Source: Pyronema omphalodes
Lineage: Eukaryota; Ascomycota; Pezizomycetes; Pezizales; Pyronemataceae
Direction of reading: 5' to 3'
Assembly: GCA_024516155.1 (NCBI GenBank)
Contig: JAJJXM010000081.1
Span: 62,001-126,000 of the forward strand
DNA length: 64,000 bases
This document shows, piece after piece, positions 8,446 through 19,630 of the stretch (position 1 is its first letter; each line of letters begins with the position of its first letter). The notes below the pieces were generated by a model. That model ran no database searches. It saw nothing but the letters and a program-made list of their open reading frames with translations, and was not told the DNA's origin. The position numbers and the translations under genes were made by a program.

Positions 8446-11400
8446 CTCGGGAACTCCAGCACCTCCCTAACAGCGCAAGTCTTGATCGCCACAGACTCGT
8501 CCGCTGAGACACATACATGGGTGCTCGACTCTGGTGCAACGCACCATTTTTGTAATGATAAATCTGCTTTTCTCACTGGTTCTTTAGCTACTTGCAAGTC
8601 CATCAACATTCGCTTAGGTGACAATAGTACAGTCACCACCAACACCTACGGAAAAATCATCCTCAATAATCTCTTTCAAATTTCTGCACTATACGTTCCC
8701 ACGTTTCGACTCTCCCTTTTCTCTCTGCCCCTCTTCGATAAAAGGGGGTGGCGAATTACTATGGCGGACGGTACTTGTACGGTCAAAGACAAGACCTCCA
8801 AAACAATCATTGTCGCTCACATGAAGGACAATCTTTACAGATGGACAGCGGAGGCTATTAAGGAGGACCACGACGCCCTGATAACCACTCGATCTGGTGC
8901 AGGCGTTGACATTAACTCTATTCCCTCCTCGACCCGTACAACATCGAATAAACGAACAAGTGCAGACGTTGATCTTACTCGTCCAAGCGATAAAGACCTT
9001 CGGACAGCACATAGGAAGTCTTTCCGCCTTGAACCGACAAGCAATTTCGAGATGTGGCATAGGAGACTGGCCCACCTCAATACTGAGTCCTTGTCTAAAA
9101 TCATCAATTCGACCGATAAAACTACATCATTAGATCATTCACAGTCCTGTACGACTTGCATACGAGCCAAGAATCGACAGTCCTTTATCCGATCCCCAAC
9201 CGAACGAGCGAGCAAGCCCTTCGAACTTGTCCACTCGGATGTCTGCGGCCCGATGTCGACTCCGTCGATCAGCCAACGATGGTATTACATCATCTATATT
9301 GATGACTTCAGTCGTTTCGCCAGAGTTTACTTTCTGAAATCAAAATCCACAGACGCGGTACTACCGGTATTCCAAGAATACAAAGCGTGGATTGAATCTC
9401 AAGGACATAAGATTCATCGTTTCAGGTGTGATAATGGCACAGGGGAATTTAATAATCAACAGTTCCGTTCTTTCCTGGCAAAAACGGTATCTCGTTCGAA
9501 CCCTCACCACCCTTCACACAGCATAAAAACGGAACGGCGGAGAGATTCATTCAGACGATCAACGGCAAAGCACGTTCCATGCTAATAGACGCCCAAGTTC
9601 CTCATCGCTTCTGGGCTGAGGCTGTCAACACAGCGGTGTACCTTCACTCAATATCTCCGACTAGGACGCTCAAAGGCTGGCTAAGTCCTCATGAGGCCCT
9701 GTTTCACAGGCCGCCTCAGCTGCTACACCTTCGAAGATTCGGTTGCACGGTCTTCGAGCATATACCGAAGGAGCAGAGGACAGACAAGAACTGGAGCGCA
9801 CGCGCGTCACACAGTATGATGGTTGGATACACGGATTCGTCAAAGATTTGGCGCATCTATAACTTCAATTCACGTTCTGTCGTGCGCGCTTCCAACGTCG
9901 TCTTCTTAGAGGACAATAATGCTTTCGATTCTGAAGGACGTCCCAATACATCAGAGGAAATCATCAAGGCAATATCTGACTGTTTCCCTGATATCATTGA
10001 AGGGGGTGATGACAATGCGTCAGCGCTCATATCACATGAGATAGACGCCCTCATTCAGAGTATGTACAAATGACCACCCCAACTTTTTCCATGTCACCGC
10101 TGTAGGACCTTTTCACGGCCACACGGCATAGTCTTTATCACATTATCTTCCAGTCGGTTCAGCTTTCATGCTGCCTCACTCTAACTATACATTGACAATT
10201 TTGTCTTGAATGTTACTGTCCCGATCAGCCTCCATGCTGTCCGGACTACCCTTGCTCGGCGAATATGCCACACACTGATTATCATCAGTTCAAGGATACT
10301 TATCCTGGAAATTTAATCCGATCAACACTCCGCTGTGCATCTCCTCACGAGATTCTGCCACGGAATCCCTGTCTACTGCATTCCCTTGTTTCTCAAACTT
10401 CTTTCTCTACTGCTCAAATATTCACTTCTTTGAACTAACATCCTAATTCTCAGATGCTTCTAATGACATGAATTCACTGTCCCTACGCGACAAGCGACTG
10501 AAGGCCAACAAACTAAACAAGTCCCGCTACGAAGACATTGATATTGACGACGCCCTGGCCTCAGCCTTTCTCGCCAAAGCAACTATAGACGATCCCGACG
10601 AGGCCATAGGTCCTGATCTACTTGACGGCGACCCGACCTCCTACACCACAGCAATGAAGAGCGCCGACCGGGACAACTGGAGAACTGCGATGCAAGAACA
10701 ATGGAACTCTTTACTGATACACGAAACCTTCCAGGCCTTCAAATCAAATGACAATGCAGAACCTCTCCGACCAGTGTCATCGCCTGATGCATTCGACAAT
10801 CAAACATCCTACAGCGGCATCACTGTTCCCTTTGGATGCAAGCCCTTGAAGTGTCGATGGATTCACAAAACCAAACGCAACATTGACGGCAGCACAAAGT
10901 TCAAGGCCCGACTGGTTATAAAGGGTTATGAGCAAGTTCCAGGAATCGATTATGATGAGACATATGCACCTGTCTCCAAGCTAAGTACTCTATGTTACCT
11001 GCTAAGCTTATCTGCAACCAGGGGGTGGTCAGTCGATCAAATGGATGTTGTCACGGCCTTCCTCAACCCAGCCATTGACAACGACAGGACTTTCATGTCC
11101 ATGCCTCCTGGCATCGAATGGCTCGATAAACGTCTATCAAAAACATCAACGGTCCGCCTGCTGAAAGCCCTGTACGGCCTAAAACAGGCACCCTGATTAT
11201 GGTGGGCCCAGATTAATGACTTCCTCATGAAGCAAGGTTTCCGACAGGCACACGCCGACTCCAACCTCTACCTCATGAAGGACGCATTTCTACTCTTATA
11301 TGTCGATGATATCTTGATCTTCAATCTGACAAAACAGAGGGTGGGCGACAACATCAAGAAGGCCCTCAGTGCTCGCTTCAAATTGACAGATCTCGGAAAA

Positions 11401-12297
11401 GCGACTCGTTTTCTCGGCCTGGAACTCGAATACTTGCCTGACGAAAGCATTGCCATCTCGCAGAAGCATTACATTGAGGGGGTGATTGCCAGATACGGTC
11501 TTCTTGAGGCCGTACCCACCTCTTCCCAGATGGACATTCACGTTGATCTTGAGAATACTGACTGCGAAGACAAGACCACTGATGAACAGCAAAAACGCCT
11601 GTATCTATCAATGGTCGGATCACTGATGTACGCTGCAATCGGAACTCGTCCTGACATCGCCTTTGCGGTGACCGCCCTCAGCCGATACAATCAGTCGCCT
11701 CTAGCCATGCACATGACCGCTGCCAAAAGGGTCATCCGATACTTGAAAGGTACGAAAAATTTGTCGATTATCTACAAGCGTAACCACGACATACCGCAGG
11801 ACTGTTTGCGACTCTTCTCCGACAGCGACTGGGCCGGCAGTACAGCCGATCGGAAAAGCGTCGGGGGGTGCGTAGTCCTTGCGCCAGGAGCGGACGGGCC
11901 GATACACTGGAGCTCAAAGAAGCAGTCTGTCATCGCCCTCTCCACTCTTGAAGCCCAGTACATTGCATGCAGCAATGCGACCCGTGAAGCGATCTGGTTC
12001 CGCCTATTGATGGACGACACCGAAGCCTGGGACAACAAAGTGCCGACCTCGGTCCGTTGCGACAACATGGGAGCACTTCGCCTCCTTCAGACCAGCGTCA
12101 TCAAGGCGAAAACAAAACACATCGATGTGAAGTTTCACCACTCGATCGACGAAGCTAGAATGGGAACGGTATCGTTCGAATACATTGCGTCCAAAGAAAA
12201 TGTCGCAGATGTCCTCACTAAACCGCTCCCTGGACCAACACACGCGTTGGCCGTGAAACTTCTAGGGATGCAAACGCTGAGTGATAATTATGATTAA
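8446..12297 (+). pseudogene. pol: Copia pol (protease, integrase, RT, RNase H), inactivated
   Basis: Continues the gag frame. Protease motif WVLDSGATHHFC near 8520; integrase zinc region WHRRLAHLN..CTTC (9050-9165); integrase core with HSDVCGPM and CDNGTGEF; RT with KCRWIHKTKRN, KARLVIKGYEQ, QMDVVTAFLN and active-site box YVDD (about 11300); RNase H with SDSDWAGS and ALSTLEAQY. Lesions: a lost A in the A run near 9482-9486 shifts the frame in integrase; the RT motif GLKQAP-LW is cut by TGA (11194-11196) where Copia normally has Arg, i.e. CGA-to-TGA at a CpG. The frame is also interrupted at 10060-10453 by a probable intron. Confidence 0.95.
10060..10453 (+). other. Probable spliceosomal intron inside Copia pol
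   Basis: 394 bp between integrase and RT with a consensus 5' site (GTATGT at 10060), a branch-point-like CTAAC and a 3' CAG at 10451-10453. Removing it joins codon phase 1 of the upstream frame to the downstream frame without a stop (the junction codon becomes AAT). The segment is pyrimidine-rich, contains stops in all frames and has no similarity to Pol. Confidence 0.7.
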
Positions 12298-12543
12298 TGG
12301 ATTTGGTTTGAATGAATAAGTGTGTGTTTGTGATTGAAGTATGGCTGCTGATTGCTGATAATGATGATGATTGAATTGTGTTGTTTTATTTGGGTTGTTC
12401 TTCTTATGGGTTTTCACTTCTTCTTTTATGGATAATTGGGTATTTTCTTTTTCTATGGTATTGTTCTTGTTTTTTCTGTTAAGATGGATTGTTATTTCTT
12501 CTCATTATTATGTTTGTAGCACCCGTCCTTAGACGAGGGGGTG
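12298..12543 (+). other. Copia 3' untranslated region and polypurine tract
   Basis: T-rich, non-coding stretch after the pol stop. AGACGAGGGGG (12531-12541), just before the 3' LTR, is the likely plus-strand primer. Confidence 0.7.
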
Positions 12544-12704
12544 TGTTGAAGTGCGCCTAAGGCCCTAGTGCTTAGGTGGAGGTGGACCACTCTCTATGTA
12601 TAGGCACTCGCTTGCCCGTCTATGCCTGACTCTTTACGCTCGTCAATACATTCGGTCACCACCTCCACTTTCTTCTTCTCCTCGTGCCTGTGAGACCTTC
12701 GACA
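12544..12704 (+). repeat. Copia 3' LTR
   Basis: 161 bp, TGTTGAAGTGCGCC to CTTCGACA, followed by target duplication GTACC. Confidence 0.95.
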
Positions 12705-12764
12705 GTACCTATCAAGGTAGGCAGGCTGTCTCTCTGTAGCGTGGCTGGTTTGGGGGAGAAGTAA
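12705..12764 (-). repeat. Gypsy C1 5' LTR, middle fragment
   Basis: Matches C2 LTR positions following GTACC (TATCAAGGTAGGC, TAGCGTGGC). Bounded left by Copia and right by element F, whose 8-bp target duplication AGAAGTAA occupies 12757-12764. Confidence 0.9.
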
Positions 12765-12887
12765 CACCTAACGGGTGGAACTCCACCATCAACTTAGTCA
12801 GGAGGCGGCGCATACGGCCTCCAACTAATTTGATGGTGGGCCACAGGGCAGCCGCCCGGCTTCAGAAACATTTTCACTCAACATGAA
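12765..12887 (+). repeat. Left terminal inverted repeat of element F
   Basis: About 90% identical to the inverted right end. It is self-complementary: CCACCATCAA pairs with TTGATGGTGG, enclosing a near-palindrome GGAGGCGG.../...GGCCTCC. Confidence 0.85.
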
Positions 12888-13230
12888 CTTTCAACAATTA
12901 GAAAAATTGTTCCATCGCTTTTGCGATGAATTGAAAGCTGTTAAATCTGCTTATTCGCGTGACCTTTTTGAAAAAAAAAAAAAAAAATTGGTGACTGGAA
13001 ACACAACAAATGTTGTAAGCGAGCGGTGATGCTCCGCTGGGGCGTCGCCCCGCTCCAAATATTTTGAATCAAAAACATCATCTGTCAACAATTTAAAAAA
13101 TTGTTTCATCGCCTTTGCGATGGATTAAAAGCAGTTAAATCTGCTTATTCGCGTGACCATCTTTTTAAAAAAAAAAAAATTGGTGACTGGAAACAGCACC
13201 AATGTTGTAAGCGAGCGGTGATGCTCTGCT
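12888..13230 (+). repeat. Element F subterminal tandem units, left arm part 1
   Basis: Nearly two units of about 197 bp. Each unit carries a series of short hairpins: AACAATT...AATTGTT, CATCGC-TTTT-GCGATG, GCAG...CTGC, a T/A homopolymer pair and GGGGCG-T-CGCCCC. The second unit is cut by Gypsy B after CTGCT (13226-13230) and resumes at 20944. Confidence 0.85.
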
Positions 13231-14372
13231 TGTCACGGCTCGAGAATTATTACCTTCCCCCTCCTCGTCATTCATTCACCTATTATCATTCGCTTCATTA
13301 TTCAGCACTCGTTTGTTTATTTATTTCTATTATCCTTCGGTCTTCGATCATCACTCGTCACTCGCCTGGGTTAGGGTTACGCTCAATTCCCAAATTGTCA
13401 AAAGGTCACGTGACCTACCCCCAGGGTTAGGGGTCAGCTCGGATCCCTTTTCGGAAATTCCATACCTACGGTCTACCGATCATCTTATCCGATTAGATAA
13501 GATCGGTCACGTGTTCTAATCAGTAGTAGATCAGTATGCACGCGCACTGGTCTACTAATGTGCGCACACGTGACTAGGGCTAGGGCACGATTATCTTATC
13601 GATAAGATAAGATCTAGTCATGTGACCTTATCAGTATTGCACCATCTTTCCAATCGCAGCTGATCTGGATTCACGTGACTAGAGTTAGGGTTGCACCCGC
13701 ACGCACACAAACTAGGGTTAGGTTTGTGACCGTACGCGCACAGCTAGGGTTAGGGTTACGGACGCACGCGCACGATTAGGGTTACAGAAGCGCGCGCGTG
13801 ACTTCGCTTAGGGTTACGCTAGCGCGCATGCGAAGTACGCTACCGCGCACGCGAGTTACGCTATCGCGCACGCGAGATACGCTAACGAGCGCGCGACGAG
13901 GCTGTGCACGCAAACACGCTAATTTGGTACGAACGCGTTGGCGCGTCTAGAACGCGCAACCGCGACCGCGTTGTTTACTTAGTTATTTTTCGGAAAAATC
14001 TGCAAGTAGTGGCTCGGCGTGTAAGGAGGAAAAATTGTATATAAGAGGATTGTTTCTTTGTTTGTTTATTTTGTTTTTCTTTTCTCCTTACACAGTTATT
14101 TGTTTATTTACAAATTCAAATACTTTGTCGAAATCTTTTGTTTAGGTCCTCGTCCTCGTTCCCGTCTTTGGATCTCTTTGTCCCTTGAAATCTATGTTTA
14201 TTTCCTTGAACTTCTAAACACAGAAAGTCTCTAAGTTGATGCTTGACACAGCTTAAGAGTTTCTAACTTTGAAGTTATTATAAGGTTATATCCATTGAAC
14301 TCAAGAGTGAATAATTGAGAAGAGCCCTCAGGTTCTCCGTCAGCTATCTCTCCCTTGTTGGCCGTTACAACA
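13231..14372 (+). repeat. 5' LTR of Gypsy B (1142 bp)
   Basis: TGTCACGGCTCG to CGTTACAACA; the inner end is set by the primer site that follows. U3 contains several CACGTG boxes, GATA palindromes (CTTATCGATAAG), TTAGGG-like motifs and CpG-rich CGCGCACGCGAG repeats. TATATAAG at 14038-14045; R-region segment TTACACAGTTA at 14088-14098 complements the primer site. Confidence 0.85.
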
Positions 14373-14383
14373 TAACTGTGTAA
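14373..14383 (+). promoter_or_regulatory. Self-priming primer binding site of Gypsy B
   Basis: TAACTGTGTAA starts at the first base after the LTR and is an exact 11-nt complement of LTR segment 14088-14098, 50 nt downstream of the TATA box. Tf1 of fission yeast also pairs the first 11 nt of its mRNA with the primer site. Confidence 0.8.
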
Positions 14384-14432
14384 TCAAGACCTGCCGGCTC
14401 TACCGTCAACTCTCGATTACAACAAGCTTTAC

Positions 14433-14603
14433 ATGCTTCACAACCTCTGGTTCTACGAATTCATCAACCTATTACCGATTTTCCGTTCCCTCGAAAACCC
14501 CGTCGTCCTCGACGAAATCGAAATTGCTCGACAACTCGGAAACGAATACGCAGCAACTCGAATTCAATATAACGACGAAACCAACACCTGGCACCTCCGT
14601 TAA
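14433..14603 (+). CDS. ORF0 of Gypsy B (56 aa)
   Basis: Begins at the first ATG after the primer site (14433) and ends with TAA at 14601-14603, 9 nt before the gag ATG. The protein starts MLHNLWFYEFINLL and contains EIEIARQLGNEYAATRIQY, resembling the Gypsy A ORF0 (REFEPAL... AQIAVQLAKEHGYLAI) in both order and spacing. No signal peptide, membrane segment or metal site. Its position immediately before gag in three families argues against chance. Role unknown; it may be an accessory protein or a translational regulator of gag. Confidence 0.55.
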   Translation: MLHNLWFYEFINLLPIFRSLENPVVLDEIEIARQLGNEYAATRIQYNDETNTWHLR

Positions 14604-14612
14604 TCGCTCGAA

Positions 14613-15731
14613 ATGGACCAAAAGGACAAGGTCGTCGTGGCCCTGTACCTCAACGAAGCCGAAAGGTTGGAGGTCGAACAGGACCCCACGAAGGTCAAAT
14701 TGGTCCGCAACGCCGTAAAGGAATACGAACGAGACTGTCAACTAGGAGACGACCTCCGAGTCGAACTCACAGAAGCTCGAAAGGACAACTCCCTCTACGC
14801 CCAACGAATTACCGACTTGGAAAGGGATCTCGAAAGCGCCAACGCCTCCGTTCGACTCCTACAAGCCCTTACGAAGAACGGTCCCCTTCCGAATACCCGT
14901 CCTATCGAATTACCTCACCCACCTGAGTTCTCTGGTGACCGCAAGGAACTCTTGAACTTCATCTCGAAGGTCAGATCCAAGCTCGCCGGAGACTCCTCCC
15001 GTTTTACCGATGATCAACATAAGCTACGTTATACTTATGGATATCTCGAAGGCAACGCTCAGAATCAAATTCAACCCTACGTCCTTACAGATAAGATTAA
15101 GCTTAAGGACGTTGAGGCTCTCATTGCAATTCTGGAAGCTGCCTTCGGAGATCCTGATCAAGTTGGTACTGCATCTGCGGAATTGGATAAACTTCAACAG
15201 GGCAACCGTGAGTTTAGCCAATATTACGCAGAGTTCCAACGATTAATGGCTATCTTGAACTACGATGAAAACGCAAAGAAGGCTGCTCTGAAGCGTGGGC
15301 TCTCTCGAGACCTTCAGACCATTCTTGTTTACCAAGCCGAAGAACCTCAGAACTTCACCAAATTTGTGGATCTTTGTATGAAGCTAGATGATAAAATTCG
15401 GGCTCATTCAAACACCACAAAGCGGCACGTTCCTTCGGTCCCCAGTCGTTCCAGCTCCACGCCGTCTCGCCCGGCGTCCCACCCAACGAATACCAATAGT
15501 GGTAATTACGGATCGGCCCCCATGGACCTATCAGCTTCCCAAAAGGCTCAGAACCAACGCCGTCGTGATGAACGAATGGCTAAGGGACTCTGTCTTTATT
15601 GTGGATCAGCCGATCACTTCAAGAACGAATGTTCTACGTTGGCAGCAAACAACTCCCGCAAGATTCGCCTAGCCGCCGCCGAGGTTTTGGATATCCCAAC
15701 AAACCCCGACGTCGACCAGGGAAAAGAGTAG
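14613..15731 (+). CDS. gag: gag of Gypsy B
   Basis: 372 codons from ATG 14613, the first after ORF0, to TAG 15729-15731. The N-terminal third is helical and charged. The capsid region follows (HPPEFSGDRKELLNFISKVR, then FGDPDQVGTASAELDKL and FSQYYAEFQRLM, typical of the retrotransposon Gag domain). A Ser/Pro-rich linker precedes a single CCHC knuckle CLYCGSADHFKNEC. The last codons before the stop contain heptamer GGGAAAA, the probable site of -1 frameshifting into pol. The gag frame itself is undamaged. Confidence 0.95.
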   Translation: MDQKDKVVVALYLNEAERLEVEQDPTKVKLVRNAVKEYERDCQLGDDLRVELTEARKDNSLYAQRITDLERDLESANASVRLLQALTKNGPLPNTRPIELPHPPEFSGDRKELLNFISKVRSKLAGDSSRFTDDQHKLRYTYGYLEGNAQNQIQPYVLTDKIKLKDVEALIAILEAAFGDPDQVGTASAELDKLQQGNREFSQYYAEFQRLMAILNYDENAKKAALKRGLSRDLQTILVYQAEEPQNFTKFVDLCMKLDDKIRAHSNTTKRHVPSVPSRSSSTPSRPASHPTNTNSGNYGSAPMDLSASQKAQNQRRRDERMAKGLCLYCGSADHFKNECSTLAANNSRKIRLAAAEVLDIPTNPDVDQGKE

Positions 15732-15763
15732 TCCATCAACAGCCTGTTGGCTCTGTTGTTGGA
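15719..15763 (+). promoter_or_regulatory. -1 ribosomal frameshift signal of Gypsy B
   Basis: Heptamer G GGA AAA in the gag frame (15719-15725), 6-nt spacer GAGTAG containing the gag stop, then stem arms 15732-15742 and 15753-15763 (TCCATCAACAG with CTGTTGTTGGA, 10 of 11 pairs) around a 10-nt loop. Slipping by -1 enters the open pol frame. Confidence 0.8.
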
Positions 15764-18700
15764 CCAGCCCCTGCCTCGTCTTTCGTTTCATCTCAGGAAA
15801 TCGTGTATGTATCCGCTAGTTCTTTGTCAAGTAAACAAGAAAACGAATTGGATGGGAATCATTTGGTCGTGCCATGTACACGAACTGAACACAATACCAA
15901 AATCGATACTCATGCTCTCGTAGACTGCGGATGCACAGGAATTTCCTTCATGAACGAAGACTTCGCACGCCAACACAACTCCCCCCGTTATCAATTAAAA
16001 AACCCCAAAATGGTTGAAGTAATTGATGGTCGACCCATTTCATCAGGAGACATCACCGAGTACGTTGAAGTCGAATGTACAATAGGTGACCATCATGAAT
16101 TACTAACTGCCTACATTACTCGGCTTGGTCATTATCCCCTCGTTTTAGGAATCCCATGGCTTCGTAAACACGATGTTACAATAAACTTCGCCGACAACAA
16201 TATCAAATTCTCATCACCGAACTGCCTCCCCCACCGAACCACGTTAACACCCACCCCTGTTAAGGGTATTGCTCCGAAACAACAGAATAAGATCTGTGCT
16301 ATTTCAGCTACGACGTTTCGACGAATCGTAAACACTGCCAACAACCGTTACGGAAAAGTCGAACAATTCTCCTTATCTTTGAATGAAATCACCACAGCTC
16401 TTCAACCAGAGAAAGAGGAACCGGATCTTAAGACTATTGTACCACCCGAATACCACCAGTACTTGGGAATCTTCGAAAAAGTCAATGCCGATAAGTTACC
16501 GCCCCATCGACCGTCGGATCACAAGATATCACTCGTCGATGGTTTTCAGCCTCCCTTCGGCCCCCTTTACTCCCTATCACGTCCAGAGTTGGAGGAATTG
16601 AAACATTGGTTAGATGAAAACCTCACCAAAGGTTTCATCCGTGCCTCTTCATCCCCAGCGGCTGCTCCCATTCTTTTCGTAAAGAAAGGCGATGGTTCAT
16701 TGCATTTGGTGGTCGATTATCGTGGAATCAACGCCGGAACGATCAAGAATCGCTACCCTCTTCCCCTGATGCAGGATACCTTAATGAACCTTTCAAGAGC
16801 TAAGTGGTTCACTAAGCTCGACATTAGGGGAGCGTATAACTTAATACGTATGGCAAATGGGGAAGAATGGAAAACCGCCTTTCGTACCCGGTACGGATTA
16901 TTCGAATCATTGGTTATGCCCTTTGGGCTTACCAATGCCCCTGCAACGTTTCAGAACTTCATTAACGACGTATTGGCACCTTACCTTGATCGATTCTGTA
17001 CTGCCTATTTGGATGACACCCTGATCTATTCGGATAATCTCGAAGAACACAAACAACATGTTAAACTGATCCTCGAAGCATTCGAAAAAGCAGGGTTACA
17101 TCTCAAACCAGAGAAATGCGAGTTCCATCAGAAGGAAGTAAAGTACTTAGGACTCATCATCAGTACAGAAGGAATAAAGATGGACCCTGAAAAGATTACT
17201 GCAGTTCGAGATTGGGAATCTCCCCGAAACCTCAAAGATGTTAGAGCGTTTTTGGGTTTTGCAAATTTCTATCGACGTTTCGTTAAGAACTATTCAAAAA
17301 TAGTCCAAGCTCTCACGTTACTCACACGTAAAGGAGTTCCCTTGGTCTGGTCGGAATCCCAACAACAGGCCTTTGAGGAATTGAAATCGACATTTACATC
17401 CGCCCCCGTTTTGGCTCGTTTCGACCCAGACCGGGATGTTATTGTCGAAACCGATGCTTCCGATTATGTCTCTGCCGGAGTTCTTTCTCAATATGATGAC
17501 AAAGGAATCTTACATCCTATTGCTTACTTCTCAAAGAAACATTCCCCTGCCGAATGTAATTATGAGATATACGATAAAGAACTCATGGCTATCGTACGGG
17601 CTTTCGAAGAATGGCATCCCGAATTACAATCTGTGATTAACCCCATTCGAGTACCGTCAGATCATAAGAATCTGGAATATTTCACTTCGACAAAGCTCTT
17701 GAACCGCCGTCCAGCCCGTTGGTCCCAGTTCTTGTCTCAGTTGAATTTTAAGATTGTTTACCGCCCCGGTGCCGCAGGCGGTAAACCAGACGCACTGACT
17801 CGTCGATCCGGAGATCTGCCTAAAGAGGGGGATGAACGCTCCCTAGAAAACCACACAACGATCATTGAGCCAGAGAATATCCTTCACGTTGCGGCTGTTA
17901 CCTCCAGTAATCAACAAACAATAACGAATTCGCAAAAAACCGTAATACCGGACCCACAACAAACAAACCCCACCTTATCCCAGCTCTTCACGGAAGTCTA
18001 CGAGAAAGACCCATTCCTTACTAAGGTTATTGAAATGCTAAACAATAACACTCGTTATTGTAAAGACATTACATTAGCTGAATGTACGGTAAACAATAAC
18101 CGTTTACTCTACCGGGGATGTTTATGGGTCCCGCATTACGAACCTCTACGATTACACCTAATGCAACAACACCACGACTCTCCTACGGCTGGACACCCAG
18201 GTAGATCTAAAACATTAGAATACCTCTCAAGAACCTATACGTGGCCCCAGATGAGGACAGACGTGGAAAGATATATTCGAAATTGTCATACCTGCCAACG
18301 TTCGAAACCTACCAGACATGCCCCGTTTGGTATCCTACGCCCACTACCTACTCCAGAAAGACCCTGGCAGGACATATCAATGGACTTCGTAACAGGATTA
18401 CCATGGTGCAATGGGTGTGATGCAATTTGGGTAGTTGTGGACAGATTAACCAAAGAACGACATCTGATTGCCTGTCGAACAGATATCGACGCAAAGGAAT
18501 TATCGTCTTTGTTTATTACCCACATCTTTCGATTGCATGGACTCCCCCTTACCATTATCTCTGATCGAGGACCCCAATTCGCTGCTTTGTTTTGGAAGAA
18601 TCTCTGTCGACGTTTGGGAATCGAGCGTTGATTATCTACGGCATTCCATCCACAAACGGACGGTCAAACAGAACGCATGAACGCTATTATGGAACAATAC

Positions 18701-19630
18701 CTCCGAGCCCACGTCAACTATCTTCAAGACGATTGGGCTGACTGGTTACCATTAGCAGAATTCGCTGCGAATAACCAAGCATCCGAGACAACGGGAACTT
18801 CCCCGTTCTTTGCTAATCAAGCATTCGACCCCCGTTGCCAATTCGATTTACTCCTAGCAGCTACGAACGATGTAAACGATCGACGGGCCCTCACAACTTC
18901 CAAAACCCTCGCCGAAATCCATAACCATTTACGAGCTGAAATCAATAGAGCTAATCTACGTTATCAAGAGAATGCCGATAAACATCGACTCCCGTCACCG
19001 AATTATCAGCCCGGAGATCTGGTATGGATGAATGCCCGCAATTGGAAAACCCGTCGACCCTCCCGGAAATTAGACAACAAACGTTACGGACCCCTCAAGA
19101 TTATCGCCACAGTATCCCCCTATGCCTATCGATTAGTACTACCTCCGACGATGAAATGCCACAACGTTCAACATGTTTCCCTATTGGAACCCGCTGCGAA
19201 TGACCCCTACCCCGGTCAACAATCAGACCCACCACCCCCAGTAGAAATCGACGGTGAAGACGAATACTTCATCGAAGCTATCCTCGACTCCCGAATTCAC
19301 CGGAAGAAACTCCAGTATATGGTTAAATGGGTTGGATACGATATGCCTGATTGGGAACCCGCCGAACTCCATTCCGACAGTAAAGCCGTTGACGACTTTC
19401 ATAAAAAGTACCCCGATAAACCGGGACCCCTCCCTAACTTATCTTGGAAGTTACATCGCCGGAGCTCAGTTCAAGAAGGGGGATCCTGTCACGGCTCGAG
19501 AATTATTACCTTCCCCCTCCTCGTCATTCATTCACCTATTATCATTCGGTTCATTATTCAGCACTCGTTTGTTTATTTATTTCTATTATCCTTCGGTCTT
19601 AGATCATCACTCGTCACTCGCCTGGGTTAG
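15725..19630 (+). pseudogene. pol: pol of Gypsy B (protease, RT, RNase H, integrase, chromodomain), one nonsense codon
   Basis: Pol in the -1 frame relative to gag. Protease motif VDCGCTGISF (about 15920; Cys replaces the usual Ala after DCG), RT with AYLDDTLIYSDN (about 17000), RNase H VETDASDY (17450), integrase zinc region and DDE core (SMDFVTGL, IISDRGPQF, HPQTDGQTER; 18170-18700), then a chromodomain (ILDSRIHRKKLQYMVKWVGY, about 19280-19430). TGA at 18629-18631 interrupts integrase between GIER and LSTAFHP and would read Arg as CGA, a CpG transition. The frame has no stop before the 3' LTR and ends 144 nt inside it. Confidence 0.9.

Larger units (their letters stand above)
7267..12704 (+). 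mobile_element. Ty1/Copia LTR retrotransposon, complete but inactivated
   Basis: A 5438-bp element with 161-bp LTRs (7267-7427, 12544-12704) and 5-bp target duplication GTACC at 7262-7266 and 12705-12709. The empty site is seen in the Gypsy C LTR copies (GGTACCTATCAAGG). Domain order gag, protease, integrase, RT, RNase H identifies Copia. The LTRs differ at about 4 of 161 positions, mostly CpG transitions, so the insertion is moderately old. The coding frame has a TGA between gag and protease, a frameshift in integrase, a probable intron and a TGA in RT. Confidence 0.95.

Noticed and set aside
13380..13800. TTAGGG-like repeats as evidence of a telomere
   Set aside because: The motifs are interspersed, belong to the Gypsy B U3 and recur in each LTR copy; there is no tandem array or chromosome end.
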